Assembly: GCF_001577755.1 (NCBI RefSeq)
Contig: NZ_CP010776.1
Coordinates: 3,906,001 to 3,970,000 of the forward strand
Reading direction: 5' to 3'
Origin: Rufibacter sp. DG15C
Lineage (GTDB): Bacteria > Bacteroidota > Bacteroidia > Cytophagales > Hymenobacteraceae
Length of the DNA: 64,000 nt
Made by a program: the position numbers and the translations under genes. A model generated the notes under the pieces. The model saw only the letters and a program-made list of their open reading frames with translations, was not told where the DNA came from and searched no databases. Of this stretch, positions 27,108 through 35,904 are shown in pieces; position 1 is the first letter of the stretch; every line of letters starts with the position of its first letter.

Positions 27108-27800
27108 TTACCTAGTGGTGCTGGGGATTCCCTCTGAGTATTTCTTGGGCAGCAAGGCGGTTTTAAAGAACCGGACAGTTTCAATCTCGCCGTTGAACCA
27201 GTTGCGCTGGTCTACGCTTGCACCAATAGACGTTTTAGCCGAGGCTGGCAGCGGCAGAAATTCCAGCTCGCCGTTCACCTCGGGCATGCCGTTCACGTAG
27301 CCGGTCATTTTCTTGTCTTTGTATACCAAGGTCATGGTAGCCCATTTGTCTAACGGGTGCGTTTTGGAGGCGTCCATAAGGTTGAGTTGGCCGTTGTCTG
27401 ACTTGACAGAGAAGTGTGCTTGCCATTGGTTTTTGTCCGTGATCCTGAGTTCCAGAGAAAGGCGTCTGTTGGGATTGGCGGGGTCTTCAATGTGCACAAG
27501 GTGTTGCTCCCGGTTGGTGGCAGTTGTAGTGGCTCTGGGTTTAAAAATCACCTCTACGGTGAATTCGTCCACATTTGCAATTTCATTAAAGCTGGTGACA
27601 AGTCCGTCGTCTACGCCGTCAAAGGCCACTGCGGTTGCTGTTCCTCGGCCAGCGGCCTGGGAGGGGTTGCCTAACACTGTGGTGGAGTGGCCTGCTAAGC
27701 CAGTGGGCGTTACTTTCCAGAGAATTGGTTTTTGGGGCGTGCAGGCTGCGGCAACAAACAGCAAGAAGCTTATAGACAGAACAGGCAGAAACGATTTCAT
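27108..27800 (-). CDS. LamG/concanavalin-like lectin-domain lipoprotein
   Basis: A 230-residue protein with a lipoprotein signal (MKSFLPVLSISFLLFVAAAC) followed by a single LamG-like jelly-roll. It has AVAFDGVDDGLVTSFNEI, FTVEVIFKPR, then WATMTLVYKDKKMTGYVNG and GEIETVRFF, the pattern of the LamG/Laminin_G_3 family. It is probably a surface or periplasmic carbohydrate-binding lipoprotein, with no catalytic domain visible. The ligand is unknown. The genes on either side run toward and away from it, so it stands alone. Confidence 0.85.
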   Translation of the reverse strand: MKSFLPVLSISFLLFVAAACTPQKPILWKVTPTGLAGHSTTVLGNPSQAAGRGTATAVAFDGVDDGLVTSFNEIANVDEFTVEVIFKPRATTTATNREQHLVHIEDPANPNRRLSLELRITDKNQWQAHFSVKSDNGQLNLMDASKTHPLDKWATMTLVYKDKKMTGYVNGMPEVNGELEFLPLPASAKTSIGASVDQRNWFNGEIETVRFFKTALLPKKYSEGIPSTTR

Positions 27801-28017
27801 AACGGATTGGTAGTGATGGCGGCAAGACTAACGAAACCCAAAAAGCAGTTGTGAAAGGCATGATGCTTCACCTTTCCCCGAGGCGCAGGAACCTGGTATT
27901 ATTCTACGATAATATTTCAATTGCGACTAAATCAGCAAAACACTTTTAGAAACGAATGCCTGGAGACGGATGACCAATTCACTAGAAAGCTGCTAGCCCA
28001 ATTGATGGATTGCCAAT

Positions 28018-28066
28018 ACTGTGCGAAAATGGGCTATTTCCTAGAAAACAGGCCAAAAACGACAGT
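28018..28066. repeat. Dispersed intergenic palindrome, copy 12
   Basis: Core about 28027-28062 (AAATGGGCTATTTCC and TAGAAAACAGGCCAAAAACG), with outer ACTGT and ACAGT pairs. It lies between divergent genes (LamG lipoprotein and S9 peptidase). Confidence 0.8.
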
Positions 28067-28132
28067 AGGTATAATTGACTTGGATTTTGTAGATTGAATG
28101 CAGAAAATCCTTCCTTACCTAACAAACAACAT

Positions 28133-30598
28133 ATGTCCAACTTCATACTATCGCGCCGTTCCAAAGTGGCGGTTTGGATGCTGGCCCTCTCCCTGAGCGG
28201 ATCGGCCATGGCACAGGGCAACAAAGACCTGAACGTGTCCTACCAACGCCCCGCAGAATCCATCGCGAAACTCATTGAAGCTCCCGCCACCCCCACCGTT
28301 TCTTTTGACGCCAAAGGCGAGTGGATGCTGGTGATGGAGCGCCCGGGCTATCCGTCTATTGAAGAGATAGCCGCGCCAGAACTGCGCATTGGCGGCTTGC
28401 GGATCAATCCTGCAGTGAACGGAGCTAGCCGTGGTTCCTCCAGCAACAACCTTAAGCTTAAGAAAATCAACGGCGGGCAGGAGTTTGCCATTCAAGGCTT
28501 GCCGGCTAATGCTAAAATAACGGATGTAACTTGGTCGCCAGATGAGCAGCACGTCTCTTTCCTGAACACCGCCAGCAATGGTGTGGCACTATGGGTGATG
28601 AACGTGGCCAGCCGCACGGCCCGCAAGCTTACCAACGCCCTGGTGAATGACGCTTATGGCAACGCCGTCACCTGGACTCCAGACAGCAAAAACCTGCTGG
28701 TGAAAATGGTGAACCCCAACCGCGGCGAAGCACCCAAAACCAACACCACGCCAGCGGGTCCTATTGTGCAGGAAAACCTGGGTAAGACCGCCGCCTCCCG
28801 CACCTATCAGGATTTGCTGAAGAACCGCAGCGACGAGGCCCAGTTTGACTACTACCTCACCAGCCAATTGACGCAAATCAGTTTAGACGGGCAACAAACC
28901 AAGGTAGGCGAGCAAGGCATCATCCGGAGTTTTAGTACTTCACCGGATGGGCAGTACCTTCTGGTGGCTACTACCAAGCGGCCTTATTCCTACCTGGTAC
29001 CGGCCAACTCCTTCCCGTACGTTGTGCAGGTTTGGGACCGCCAAGGCAAAGTGGTGAAGCAGATTGCAGACATCCCGTCAGGAGAGAATATTCCCGTTGG
29101 GTTCAACGCCGTGGCCGCGGGCCCAAGAAGCGTAAGCTGGCGACCAGACCAACCCGCTACCCTGTTCTGGATAGAGGCCCAGGACGGCGGCGATGATAAA
29201 AAGGACGTGCCGGTGCGCGACATCGTGTACATGCAACCAGCGCCGTTTAGCGCCCAACCCATAGCTTTGGCAGGCACCAAACTAAGATATGCGGGCATTG
29301 CCTGGGGCAACAATGACTTGGCTTTAGTTACCGAGCGCTGGTGGAAAACCCGTCAGGAACGGACTATCAAAGTAAAACCCAGCCAACCAAATGCAGCACC
29401 GGTGGTCTTGATTGAGCGCTCCTATGAGGACCTGTACTCAGACCCAGGCACGCCGATGATGGAGAAAAACCAGTTCGGCCGCTACGTCCTGCTGACCGAC
29501 AAGTCTGGCCAAAACCTGTACATGATCAGTGAAGGTGGTTCCCCAGAAGGCAACCGTCCCTTCTTGAGCAAATTCAACCTGACCACCAAAAAGAATGACA
29601 TCCTGTGGAGGTCATCGGCCCCGTATTATGAGCGTCCTGTGAGCGTGTTGAGCGCAGACAAAGGCACTTTCATTACGCGCCGTGAGTCTGAGAATGATCC
29701 GCCCAACTACTTCCTGCGCCAAGTGGGTTCTAAAAAGTTAACCGCCGTCACTAAATTCCCGCACCCTACGCCAGAGTTGATTGGCGTAGACAAGCAGTTG
29801 CTCACCTACAAACGCAATGATGGGGTGACCTTAACGGCTACATTGTACACGCCCAAAGGCTATAAGAAAGAGCAAGGCCGCCTTCCTATGCTCTTGTGGG
29901 CGTACCCGCGCGAGTTTAAAGATGCTGCCACCGCCGGGCAAGTGAAGAGTTCTCCGTATGAGTTCACCCGCATCAGTTCGGGCTCTCCCCTGTTCTGGGT
30001 AACCCGCGGCTATGCCGTTTTGGACCGCACCGATATTCCGATTGTAGGCGAAGGCGATGCAGAGCCCAATGACACGTATGTAGAACAGCTGGTAGCCAGT
30101 GCCAAAGCCGCCATTGACGAGGTAGCCAAGATGGGCATAGCCGATCCTAACCGCGTGGCTGTGGGTGGCCATTCCTACGGCGCCTTCATGACCGCCAACT
30201 TACTGGCCCATTCAGATCTGTTTGCCGCCGGTATTGCGCGCAGCGGGGCCTATAACCGCACCTTGACGCCGTTCGGGTTTCAGGCAGAGGAGCGCACGTT
30301 CTGGCAGGCGCCTGAAGTGTATGGCAAGATGTCACCCTTCAACTACGCCAACAAGATCAAGACGCCTATCCTATTGCTACATGGCGAGGCTGACAACAAC
30401 TCTGGCACCTTCCCCATCCAAAGCGAGCGTTTCTACAATGCCTTGAAAGGCCATGGCGCCACCACCCGTTACGTGGTATTGCCAAGTGAAAGCCACGGCT
30501 ATGCCGCTAAAGAGTCTATCATGCACATGCTCTGGGAAATGGACCAGTGGCTGGAGAAGTACGTGAAAAACAAACCGCAGCCGCAGACTATGCGCTAG
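28133..30598 (+). CDS. S9 family prolyl oligopeptidase (glutamyl-endopeptidase-like)
   Basis: About 821 residues from the ATG at 28133. A TTG 13 codons earlier gives an unneeded extension. The N-terminal segment VAVWMLALSLSGSAMAQG is a signal peptide. A long beta-propeller (about 60-560) precedes the alpha/beta-hydrolase domain with GGHSYGAFMTANLLAHSDLF (Ser681), LLLHGEADNNSGTFP (Asp754) and ESHGYA (His788). The C-terminal region closely resembles the S9 glutamyl endopeptidase group of plant chloroplasts and bacteria. It should cleave small peptides in the periplasm. A terminator follows at 30621. Confidence 0.92.
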   Translation: MSNFILSRRSKVAVWMLALSLSGSAMAQGNKDLNVSYQRPAESIAKLIEAPATPTVSFDAKGEWMLVMERPGYPSIEEIAAPELRIGGLRINPAVNGASRGSSSNNLKLKKINGGQEFAIQGLPANAKITDVTWSPDEQHVSFLNTASNGVALWVMNVASRTARKLTNALVNDAYGNAVTWTPDSKNLLVKMVNPNRGEAPKTNTTPAGPIVQENLGKTAASRTYQDLLKNRSDEAQFDYYLTSQLTQISLDGQQTKVGEQGIIRSFSTSPDGQYLLVATTKRPYSYLVPANSFPYVVQVWDRQGKVVKQIADIPSGENIPVGFNAVAAGPRSVSWRPDQPATLFWIEAQDGGDDKKDVPVRDIVYMQPAPFSAQPIALAGTKLRYAGIAWGNNDLALVTERWWKTRQERTIKVKPSQPNAAPVVLIERSYEDLYSDPGTPMMEKNQFGRYVLLTDKSGQNLYMISEGGSPEGNRPFLSKFNLTTKKNDILWRSSAPYYERPVSVLSADKGTFITRRESENDPPNYFLRQVGSKKLTAVTKFPHPTPELIGVDKQLLTYKRNDGVTLTATLYTPKGYKKEQGRLPMLLWAYPREFKDAATAGQVKSSPYEFTRISSGSPLFWVTRGYAVLDRTDIPIVGEGDAEPNDTYVEQLVASAKAAIDEVAKMGIADPNRVAVGGHSYGAFMTANLLAHSDLFAAGIARSGAYNRTLTPFGFQAEERTFWQAPEVYGKMSPFNYANKIKTPILLLHGEADNNSGTFPIQSERFYNALKGHGATTRYVVLPSESHGYAAKESIMHMLWEMDQWLEKYVKNKPQPQTMR

Positions 30599-30620
30599 GC
30601 AGCTTGGCTTGAAACAAAAT

Positions 30621-30653
30621 AAACGCCTCACTAAACAGTGGGGCGTTTTTTTT
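30621..30653 (+). terminator. Rho-independent terminator
   Basis: Stem AAACGCCTCACT/AGTGGGGCGTTT (one wobble) followed by eight T, 22 nt after the S9 stop. Confidence 0.93.
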
Positions 30654-30687
30654 GTTGGGTATAAGGTAGAATCAATGACTACTTTTG
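30651..30687 (+). promoter_or_regulatory. Candidate Bacteroidota promoter
   Basis: TTTG at 30651-30654 and TTG at 30655-30657 precede an exact -7 element TACTTTTG (30680-30687) by about 22-25 nt, close to the usual spacing. It would drive the pair of STAS-like genes. Confidence 0.55.
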
Positions 30688-30739
30688 CAGATACAGACAA
30701 ACTACACAACCACCGCTCAACCATTTTGGTATAGCGCTA

Positions 30740-31177
30740 ATGAAAAAAGGAGAATCCCCATCCATGATCATAAAAGAATTTAAGAAGCCCAACGGTGACA
30801 CTTTCTTGATAGCAGAACGCGCCGAAGACAACTCTTACATCCACGCCCGCTGGATTGGCATCCAAACCCTTGAAACAGTGAAAGAAGGCGGCACGTTTTA
30901 TACTAACATGCTCAGAGAAAACCCTTGTCCGCGCCTGCTCAACAACCACAAAGAGTTGATTGGACCCTGGGACATTGCCAATGACTGGATTGTGCAGACA
31001 TGGACGCCTTTGGTCATGCAACTGGGCCTAAAATACATGAGCCAGGTGCTGGCCCCCGGTATTTACGGCAAAATGTCCTTCCACCAATTGCACCAACACA
31101 TTGGTGACCAATTTGAGATTAAGATGTTTGATGAGGAGCAGCCGGCCCTGGAATGGCTTCTGCAAACCGGAAAGTAA
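30740..31177 (+). CDS. STAS/SpoIIAA-like domain protein
   Basis: A 145-residue cytoplasmic protein. The in-frame ATG at 30764 has an AAAAGGAG sequence upstream and may be the real start. Visible patterns are IAERAEDNSYIHARWIG, a middle block with LLNNHKELIGPWDIANDWIV, and a late GDQFEIKMFDEEQPALEWL. The spacing of an early Trp block, a mid Asp/Arg block and a C-terminal ALEWL helix is like STAS/SpoIIAA-type proteins common in Hymenobacteraceae. The next gene, 23 nt later, is a paralog in the same unit. Function is unknown. The fold call is moderate. Confidence 0.6.
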   Translation: MKKGESPSMIIKEFKKPNGDTFLIAERAEDNSYIHARWIGIQTLETVKEGGTFYTNMLRENPCPRLLNNHKELIGPWDIANDWIVQTWTPLVMQLGLKYMSQVLAPGIYGKMSFHQLHQHIGDQFEIKMFDEEQPALEWLLQTGK

Positions 31178-31200
31178 GTTTACCTCTAACCTTTTAGCTA

Positions 31201-31617
31201 ATGTTAACGAAAGCCAAAGAACTGCACAGTGAAGACTACGTGAACATCTGGTTTCATGAGGACACCAACACCCTGGAGATGGAATGGCTGGACTATGTAA
31301 GTTCTTACCGTTTTAAACCCACCTTAGAGCAGGCCCTGGAACTAGCCGTGCAGCAAAATGCGCGCTATTGGCTGGCCAACCGCGTGCAGATGCGTGAATT
31401 GAGTGACCAAGACCGAAAATGGGTAACCGACACCTGGCTGCCTAAGTTTCTGGAGCACAACTTCAAAAAACTGGCCGTGGTAGAACCTGCCAACGCCTTG
31501 CATCGCGTCTTTGAAGACCAGCTCCTACACAATACCAATGGCACCCCGGTAGAGATAAAATGCTTTCAGAAGCGGTCCGAAGCCATGGATTGGATTGTAG
31601 AAGACTTTGAATTATAA
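31201..31617 (+). CDS. STAS/SpoIIAA-like domain protein (paralog)
   Basis: A 138-residue protein sharing layout with the preceding gene: NTLEMEWLDYVSSYRF, WLANRVQMRELSDQDRKWV, then LAVVEPANALHRVFEDQLL and a terminal SEAMDWIVEDF. A third relative is at 57067 on the minus strand. The pair is probably one transcript. It overlaps the 3' end of the convergent reductase gene by a few bases. Its role is unknown. Such proteins may be regulatory or scaffold modules. Confidence 0.6.
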   Translation: MLTKAKELHSEDYVNIWFHEDTNTLEMEWLDYVSSYRFKPTLEQALELAVQQNARYWLANRVQMRELSDQDRKWVTDTWLPKFLEHNFKKLAVVEPANALHRVFEDQLLHNTNGTPVEIKCFQKRSEAMDWIVEDFEL

Positions 31618-32658
31618 CGCTAACCGCACATCTCCCCCCACCGGATGCCCCACACAGGTTAAAACATAGCCTTGGTCTAGTTTCCATTGCGTGAGCACTT
31701 CATTATATGACATCCAAACCTTGCCCTGGGTACAAACTGCGGCGCAGTTTCCGCACTTACCTGCTTCACAGCTGTAGGGCAGGTTCACTCCCGCCTTTTG
31801 GGCCGCCTGCAAAATGGTGTCTGGGTACTGGGCGGTAAAGCTGAACTGATCACCCAGCATGGAAATCTCTACGGCATGCGGATCCTGGTCTGGCGGTAAG
31901 GACTTTAGATGCACCTTCTGCGTACTGAACGTCTCCTTCTTGATGTTCTCAAAGGGAACATGCGCCCCGCGCAGTCCATAGGTACACATGCGCATGTAAT
32001 TTTCTGGTCCGCAGACGTATGCCAAGATTTGCTCAGGGGGCACAATTGCCCATTCATGCACCAGTTTTTCTAACAAGGATTTATGCAACCTGGCCTGGTC
32101 CAGCTTTGGCGCATCGCTGTAAAGGAGCTTCAGGTGAAACCTGTCCGGAAAAGCCTTTTGCAGGGCCGAAAGCTCTTCTCTAAAGATAGTTGTTTGCTCT
32201 GACTGGTTGCTATACACCAACACGGCGTGTAGCCTGGGGTGCCCTATCAAAATTGTTTTGAGCAAGGAGTAAATGGGCGTGATGCCGCTTCCGGCCGCAA
32301 AGAAAAAGATCTGCCTAACAGACGTGAGGTCCTCTGGCAGCGTGAAGAAACCCGCCGCTCCAATGGTCAGCAACGTGTCTCCTACCTGCGCCAGGTCCAC
32401 TAAATGCCGGGAGAAGGCTCCGTTGGACTGGCGCTTCACGCCAATGGCCAATGGCTCTCCTGTCACAGGCGATGAGGTGATGGAATAGGAACGCCTAATC
32501 TCTGTATGGTGATGCTGCTGCGTTAATACCAAGGTCAGGTACTGTCCAGGTTGATAGTGCACCTGTTTGGCCTCTTCGCCGGCAAATTCAAACGTTCTCA
32601 CGCCCGCCACCTCTTCTTTGATGCGCGTAATGGTTAAAGGAATGTACAGGGAGCTCAT
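31612..32658 (-). CDS. Ferredoxin reductase with C-terminal 2Fe-2S domain (PaaE-like)
   Basis: About 348 residues, taking the ATG at 32658 (MSSLYIPLTITRIKEEVAG), because upstream in-frame sequence lacks homology. It has an FAD-binding barrel with RRSYSITSSP, an NAD(P)-binding domain with FAAGSGITPIYSLL, and a plant-type 2Fe-2S domain with C-x4-C-x2-C (CEAGKCGNC) and a distal Cys. It transfers electrons from NAD(P)H through flavin to an iron-sulfur centre, probably for an oxygenase or desaturase. It resembles PaaE of phenylacetyl-CoA epoxidase, but no PaaABCD genes are in the window, so the partner is unknown. Confidence 0.9.
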   Translation of the reverse strand: MSSLYIPLTITRIKEEVAGVRTFEFAGEEAKQVHYQPGQYLTLVLTQQHHHTEIRRSYSITSSPVTGEPLAIGVKRQSNGAFSRHLVDLAQVGDTLLTIGAAGFFTLPEDLTSVRQIFFFAAGSGITPIYSLLKTILIGHPRLHAVLVYSNQSEQTTIFREELSALQKAFPDRFHLKLLYSDAPKLDQARLHKSLLEKLVHEWAIVPPEQILAYVCGPENYMRMCTYGLRGAHVPFENIKKETFSTQKVHLKSLPPDQDPHAVEISMLGDQFSFTAQYPDTILQAAQKAGVNLPYSCEAGKCGNCAAVCTQGKVWMSYNEVLTQWKLDQGYVLTCVGHPVGGDVRLAL

Positions 32659-32758
32659 ACCCGAAGCGGTGCACGTTGGTTCTTGCCAAGTATACGCAAA
32701 AACTGATATCGCTTTACCTCTTCTGCATTTAGTTTTCCAGTTAAAGACAACTACTTCC

Positions 32759-32797
32759 ATTTTCAGCCTATTTTCTCGAAAACAGGTCAAAAAACGG
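32759..32797. repeat. Dispersed intergenic palindrome, copy 13
   Basis: Left ATTTTCAGCCTATTTTC, loop TC, right GAAAACAGGTCAAAAAACGG. It follows the terminator of the minus-strand EamA gene by 7 nt in the direction of that transcript. Confidence 0.78.
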
Positions 32798-32804
32798 TCA
32801 TAAA

Positions 32805-32830
32805 AAAACCACCTGTTTCTAGGTGGTTTT
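32805..32830 (-). terminator. Rho-independent terminator of the EamA gene
   Basis: Stem AAAACCACCT/AGGTGGTTTT with a 6-nt loop, 9 nt past the minus-strand stop at 32839. Confidence 0.85.
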
Positions 32831-32838
32831 CTTTGTAG

Positions 32839-33738
32839 TTATAAAGTGGCTAGCTGCTTTTTGCGTTTGAGGTTAGGCAGTACCAGTGCTAGTAAGATAA
32901 TGCCCACTCCAACCCAACGCATGGCTGTCACGGGCTCATGCAGTATAAAATACGACATGGCCACTGCCACGGGCAGTTCAACGGTACTCAGGATGGAGCT
33001 CAACACCACGCCTGCTCTGGGAATGCCTTTGGCAAACAGCACCGGCGGAATCACGGCGGCAAACAAGGCAAACACAATACCCAACGCACCCAAGCCTTGC
33101 ATTAAACTGCCATTGATTAAAAACACCGGCGGAAACACCACAAACACCAAGATGGTAGAACCTGTGAGCATCCAGGCGCTTTTCTTCACCGGCGACAGTT
33201 CATTGCCCACCCGTCCGTTTACAATCAAAAAAATGCTGTAGCCCAGGGCTGCTAACATACCGAATCCAATACCAGCCCAGCTTAGGTTCTCCACCTGGGT
33301 CTCTAGCATGCCGCTGGCCAAGACCGTTCCGCCCAAGACCAATACCACCGCCAACATTTGCAGGAGCGTAGGCTTTTTCTTGAACAGGATCGCTTCAATG
33401 AGAATGCTGATCCAGGTGAATTGCATGAGTAAAATTATAGCCACCGAAGCTTGCGTCATTTGCACGCACTGGTAATACGCCATGCTCACCAATCCATTGG
33501 TGGTACCGGCCAGCAGCAGTTTCCAGGTGGGTGTGGTTTGGGGCTTTTGCTGGTCTCTAAACGCTTTGGACCTAGTTTGCAAGAAATAGAGGGGCCACAG
33601 GATCAACATGGCGAAGAAGGCCTGTGAACCAGTCACATCACCCAGAGTATAGCCTTGCTTGTAAGCCAGCTTCACAAACGTAGACACCACGCCAAAACTG
33701 CACGCGCCCAAAAACACCAATAACCCGCCTCTAAACAT
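32839..33738 (-). CDS. EamA/DMT-superfamily transporter
   Basis: A 299-residue inner-membrane protein with about ten hydrophobic segments and two EamA repeats. The first repeat covers about residues 4-140 (NGLVSMAYYQCVQMTQASVA). The second runs from about 150 to the end (ILSTVELPVAVAMSYFILHE). It ends in a basic tail (LKRKKQ). Drug/metabolite transporters of this family export or import amino acids, nucleosides or other small molecules, but no substrate can be given. It is a single gene with its own terminator. Confidence 0.88.
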   Translation of the reverse strand: MFRGGLLVFLGACSFGVVSTFVKLAYKQGYTLGDVTGSQAFFAMLILWPLYFLQTRSKAFRDQQKPQTTPTWKLLLAGTTNGLVSMAYYQCVQMTQASVAIILLMQFTWISILIEAILFKKKPTLLQMLAVVLVLGGTVLASGMLETQVENLSWAGIGFGMLAALGYSIFLIVNGRVGNELSPVKKSAWMLTGSTILVFVVFPPVFLINGSLMQGLGALGIVFALFAAVIPPVLFAKGIPRAGVVLSSILSTVELPVAVAMSYFILHEPVTAMRWVGVGIILLALVLPNLKRKKQLATL

Positions 33739-33846
33739 CTAAACTTTCTCCTGATTTTTTACTCCCACCAAAAAGGGGGTGCAAAGGTAAGGGTTTTAGA
33801 AACAGTTTCCTTTCAGGAATTTAAAAAGGAGAAATGGTTTGCAACT

Positions 33847-33884
33847 CGTTTTTGAGCTGTTTTCTGGAAAACTGCCCGAAAACA
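33847..33884. repeat. Dispersed intergenic palindrome, copy 14
   Basis: Left CGTTTTTGAGCTGTTTTC, loop TGG, right AAAACTGCCCGAAAAC. It abuts the minus-strand terminator at 33884-33924. Confidence 0.8.
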
Positions 33885-33924
33885 AAATTCCTCAGACATC
33901 TATATAAGACATCTGAGGAATTTT
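33884..33924 (-). terminator. Rho-independent terminator of the ABC/GntR operon
   Basis: Stem AAAATTCCTCAGA/TCTGAGGAATTTT and a longer loop, with T residues on the minus strand, 28 nt past the DUF2807 stop at 33952. Confidence 0.85.
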
Positions 33925-33951
33925 AGTGGTTCAACTAAATAAGCGATGCGT

Positions 33952-34698
33952 CTATTTCTTAAGTAGCGACAGGGAGGATGCACCTGTCAACGCTATTTGC
34001 GCACTATCAGAGGCTTTAATCCGGAGGATTGGAATGGCTACATTTTCTAAGCTAAGCAAACTACTTCCGCGCACCTCAAAGTGAGCCGCCTGTATTTGAT
34101 TACCTTCCTTGATGTTCAAGGCAGATTTACTTCCAGTACTCATTCCAGAGACAGTTTTCAGGTAGCCTATCTTGTTACCTATCAGCTTTACCGTGCTGCC
34201 ATTGTCTTGTACAACTGTTAGGCTGTCTAAAGAAAAGTTTTTCGTGAAACCTTGCACTTTTACTCCTAATTCTTCAGTATCCTTTACTCTTCTTCTTAAT
34301 TGGTGTACCCTCTTTACTGTGTATTGGGCGTCTGTGCTCAATTCCTTCAGATTGGGCATGTAAATGAAAACTGCCTTTCGGTTGCCGTAATAGTCAATAT
34401 CTACAGGAATATTCATATCAACGGTGAGGAGTTTACCTGTCTGGGTAATCTTTACATCCATGGCAGATTCTTTTAACACCTCTATTCTGTGCATTCCGGG
34501 AACAATGAATACACTAATGACGCCTGCGCTGTTCACCCTCACACGGTCAAAGTCTTTGTGGTCTAAAAGGATTTTATCATTGCCCGTGTAAACAGCCGAA
34601 CCCTTTACGTATTCTGCCTTGAGCCCAAAATCATAGATGACCAATAAAAGAATCAGCGTGGTCATGGCCGCTATAAAAAGCTTATTACTGGTTTTCAT
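33952..34698 (-). CDS. DUF2807-type putative envelope protein
   Basis: A 248-residue protein with an N-terminal membrane anchor (about 9-23) and a repetitive beta region (VRVNSAGVISVFIVPG, LLTVDMNIPVDIDY, YMPNLKELSTDA). This is the pattern of the GIN/DUF2807 auto-transporter-adhesin-like fold, common in Bacteroidota. It is probably exported to the periplasmic face. It is the last gene of the operon with the ABC transporter and the GntR regulator, and its start overlaps the regulator stop by 4 nt (ATGA), implying translational coupling. Function is unknown. Confidence 0.82.
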   Translation of the reverse strand: MKTSNKLFIAAMTTLILLLVIYDFGLKAEYVKGSAVYTGNDKILLDHKDFDRVRVNSAGVISVFIVPGMHRIEVLKESAMDVKITQTGKLLTVDMNIPVDIDYYGNRKAVFIYMPNLKELSTDAQYTVKRVHQLRRRVKDTEELGVKVQGFTKNFSLDSLTVVQDNGSTVKLIGNKIGYLKTVSGMSTGSKSALNIKEGNQIQAAHFEVRGSSLLSLENVAIPILRIKASDSAQIALTGASSLSLLKK

Positions 34699-35084
34699 AC
34701 GGTTTTAGGGTTAGTTTCTGTCTGTTCTTTGGTAAATTGTTGGTAGCGTTCCTGCAATTCTTCCAGGCCAATACCCAGCAGGAAAATGGTCCGGAAGAAC
34801 TCAGGCATTTCTTGCTGCAGGAAGCGTTCGCGGCGCTGCTCTTTCACCTTGGCTACTCCCTCTGGGGCTACAAAGAATCCAATGCCGCGCTTGTTGTAAA
34901 TGACCTCACGATTCTGCAAATGCTCATAGGTGCGCATGACGGTATTGGGGTTCACCTGCAGTTCTATGGCCAAGTCTCGCACGCTGGGTATTTTCTGGTC
35001 TGGCAGCCATTTCCCCACCAGAATATGCTCACTCACGTACGCGGCAATCTGCAGGTAAATGGCTTCGTTGTTTTTAAATTCCAT
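34695..35084 (-). CDS. GntR family transcriptional regulator (YtrA-like)
   Basis: A 129-residue short GntR protein of the YtrA subfamily. The winged helix (about 1-75) has ILVGKWLPDQKIPSVRDLA and LQVNPNTVMRTYEHLQN, followed by a short C-terminal dimer helix. YtrA-type regulators usually repress their own ABC-transporter operon, as the gene order here implies. A near-perfect AGTGTA-N12-TACACT inverted repeat lies at the operon promoter. It is the third gene of the operon. The effector is unknown. Confidence 0.9.
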   Translation of the reverse strand: MEFKNNEAIYLQIAAYVSEHILVGKWLPDQKIPSVRDLAIELQVNPNTVMRTYEHLQNREVIYNKRGIGFFVAPEGVAKVKEQRRERFLQQEMPEFFRTIFLLGIGLEELQERYQQFTKEQTETNPKTV

Positions 35085-35094
35085 AGCGCGCTCC

Positions 35095-35904
35095 TCAGAT
35101 TTGCTTTTCCTTGAGTTTGAAATAAGAAATGACCCAGAAGAAACTAGCCATGCACAGTAATACCAAAAAAGGGAAATATCGCCATTCTTTACCTGATCTC
35201 ACATTTAATCCCAAGTCTGTACCATCTTCTATGAGGACATTAGAGAAGGGGAAATAAGTAACAATATGGCCGAAGGAGCCTAATAAGGTATCCAGTATGA
35301 AGTAGTTTAAGAAGGCCAGTAGAATTATAAATAGTATGAAGGCCATCCCGGTTTTAATAAAATGCCACTTCTTAAAGGTAATGGCCCCCCAAAGCATGAT
35401 GGCATGCCAAAAGGCATACAGTATCCAGGCGGCTGTTAAATCACTTTTAGCACTTTTAAAATCAAAGGAATTAGAAAGGCTCATAGCCTCAAACACATGC
35501 CCTTCTTTATACTCTTGCGAGAAACCAACTATTAACAGGGCTAAGTAAAACGCCCCTACAAAAACCAATTGAAAAAGAAGGTAAGAGTAGACCCAATTTA
35601 CAAGATACTTTTCTACGTGTGATGCTGGCAACGTCAATGCACCACTGGCTTTTTTACCGTCTCCTAAATCACTAAAAATTGTACTGGTAAAGGCGGCACC
35701 GCTAAATAAGAGCGTTAAAATAAAAATACCTTCCTGTTCTTTTATACCTAATGGGGCACTTGACACTGTTTTAGCAAAAAATGCCAAAATCAGAAAGAGC
35801 AGGCCAACCAATACCAGCGTGGCCATGAGGTAATACTTGTAATGCTCAGCGGTATGCTTCCTAAACAGCAACCCGAAGCGTCTGAAACTAAATAGTTGGT
35901 GCAT
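35095..35904 (-). CDS. ABC transporter permease-like membrane protein
   Basis: A 269-residue integral membrane protein with about six hydrophobic segments (for example YYLMATLVLVGLLFLILAFF, AFILFIILLAFLNYFIL and FPFLVLLCMASFFWVISYF). No named domain is certain. Its position between an ABC ATPase and a YtrA-like regulator, with a 17-nt overlap with the ATPase gene, indicates it is the permease of that transporter. Similar ytr/bcr-type systems handle cell-wall or antimicrobial stress, but this is inference. Confidence 0.78.
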   Translation of the reverse strand: MHQLFSFRRFGLLFRKHTAEHYKYYLMATLVLVGLLFLILAFFAKTVSSAPLGIKEQEGIFILTLLFSGAAFTSTIFSDLGDGKKASGALTLPASHVEKYLVNWVYSYLLFQLVFVGAFYLALLIVGFSQEYKEGHVFEAMSLSNSFDFKSAKSDLTAAWILYAFWHAIMLWGAITFKKWHFIKTGMAFILFIILLAFLNYFILDTLLGSFGHIVTYFPFSNVLIEDGTDLGLNVRSGKEWRYFPFLVLLCMASFFWVISYFKLKEKQI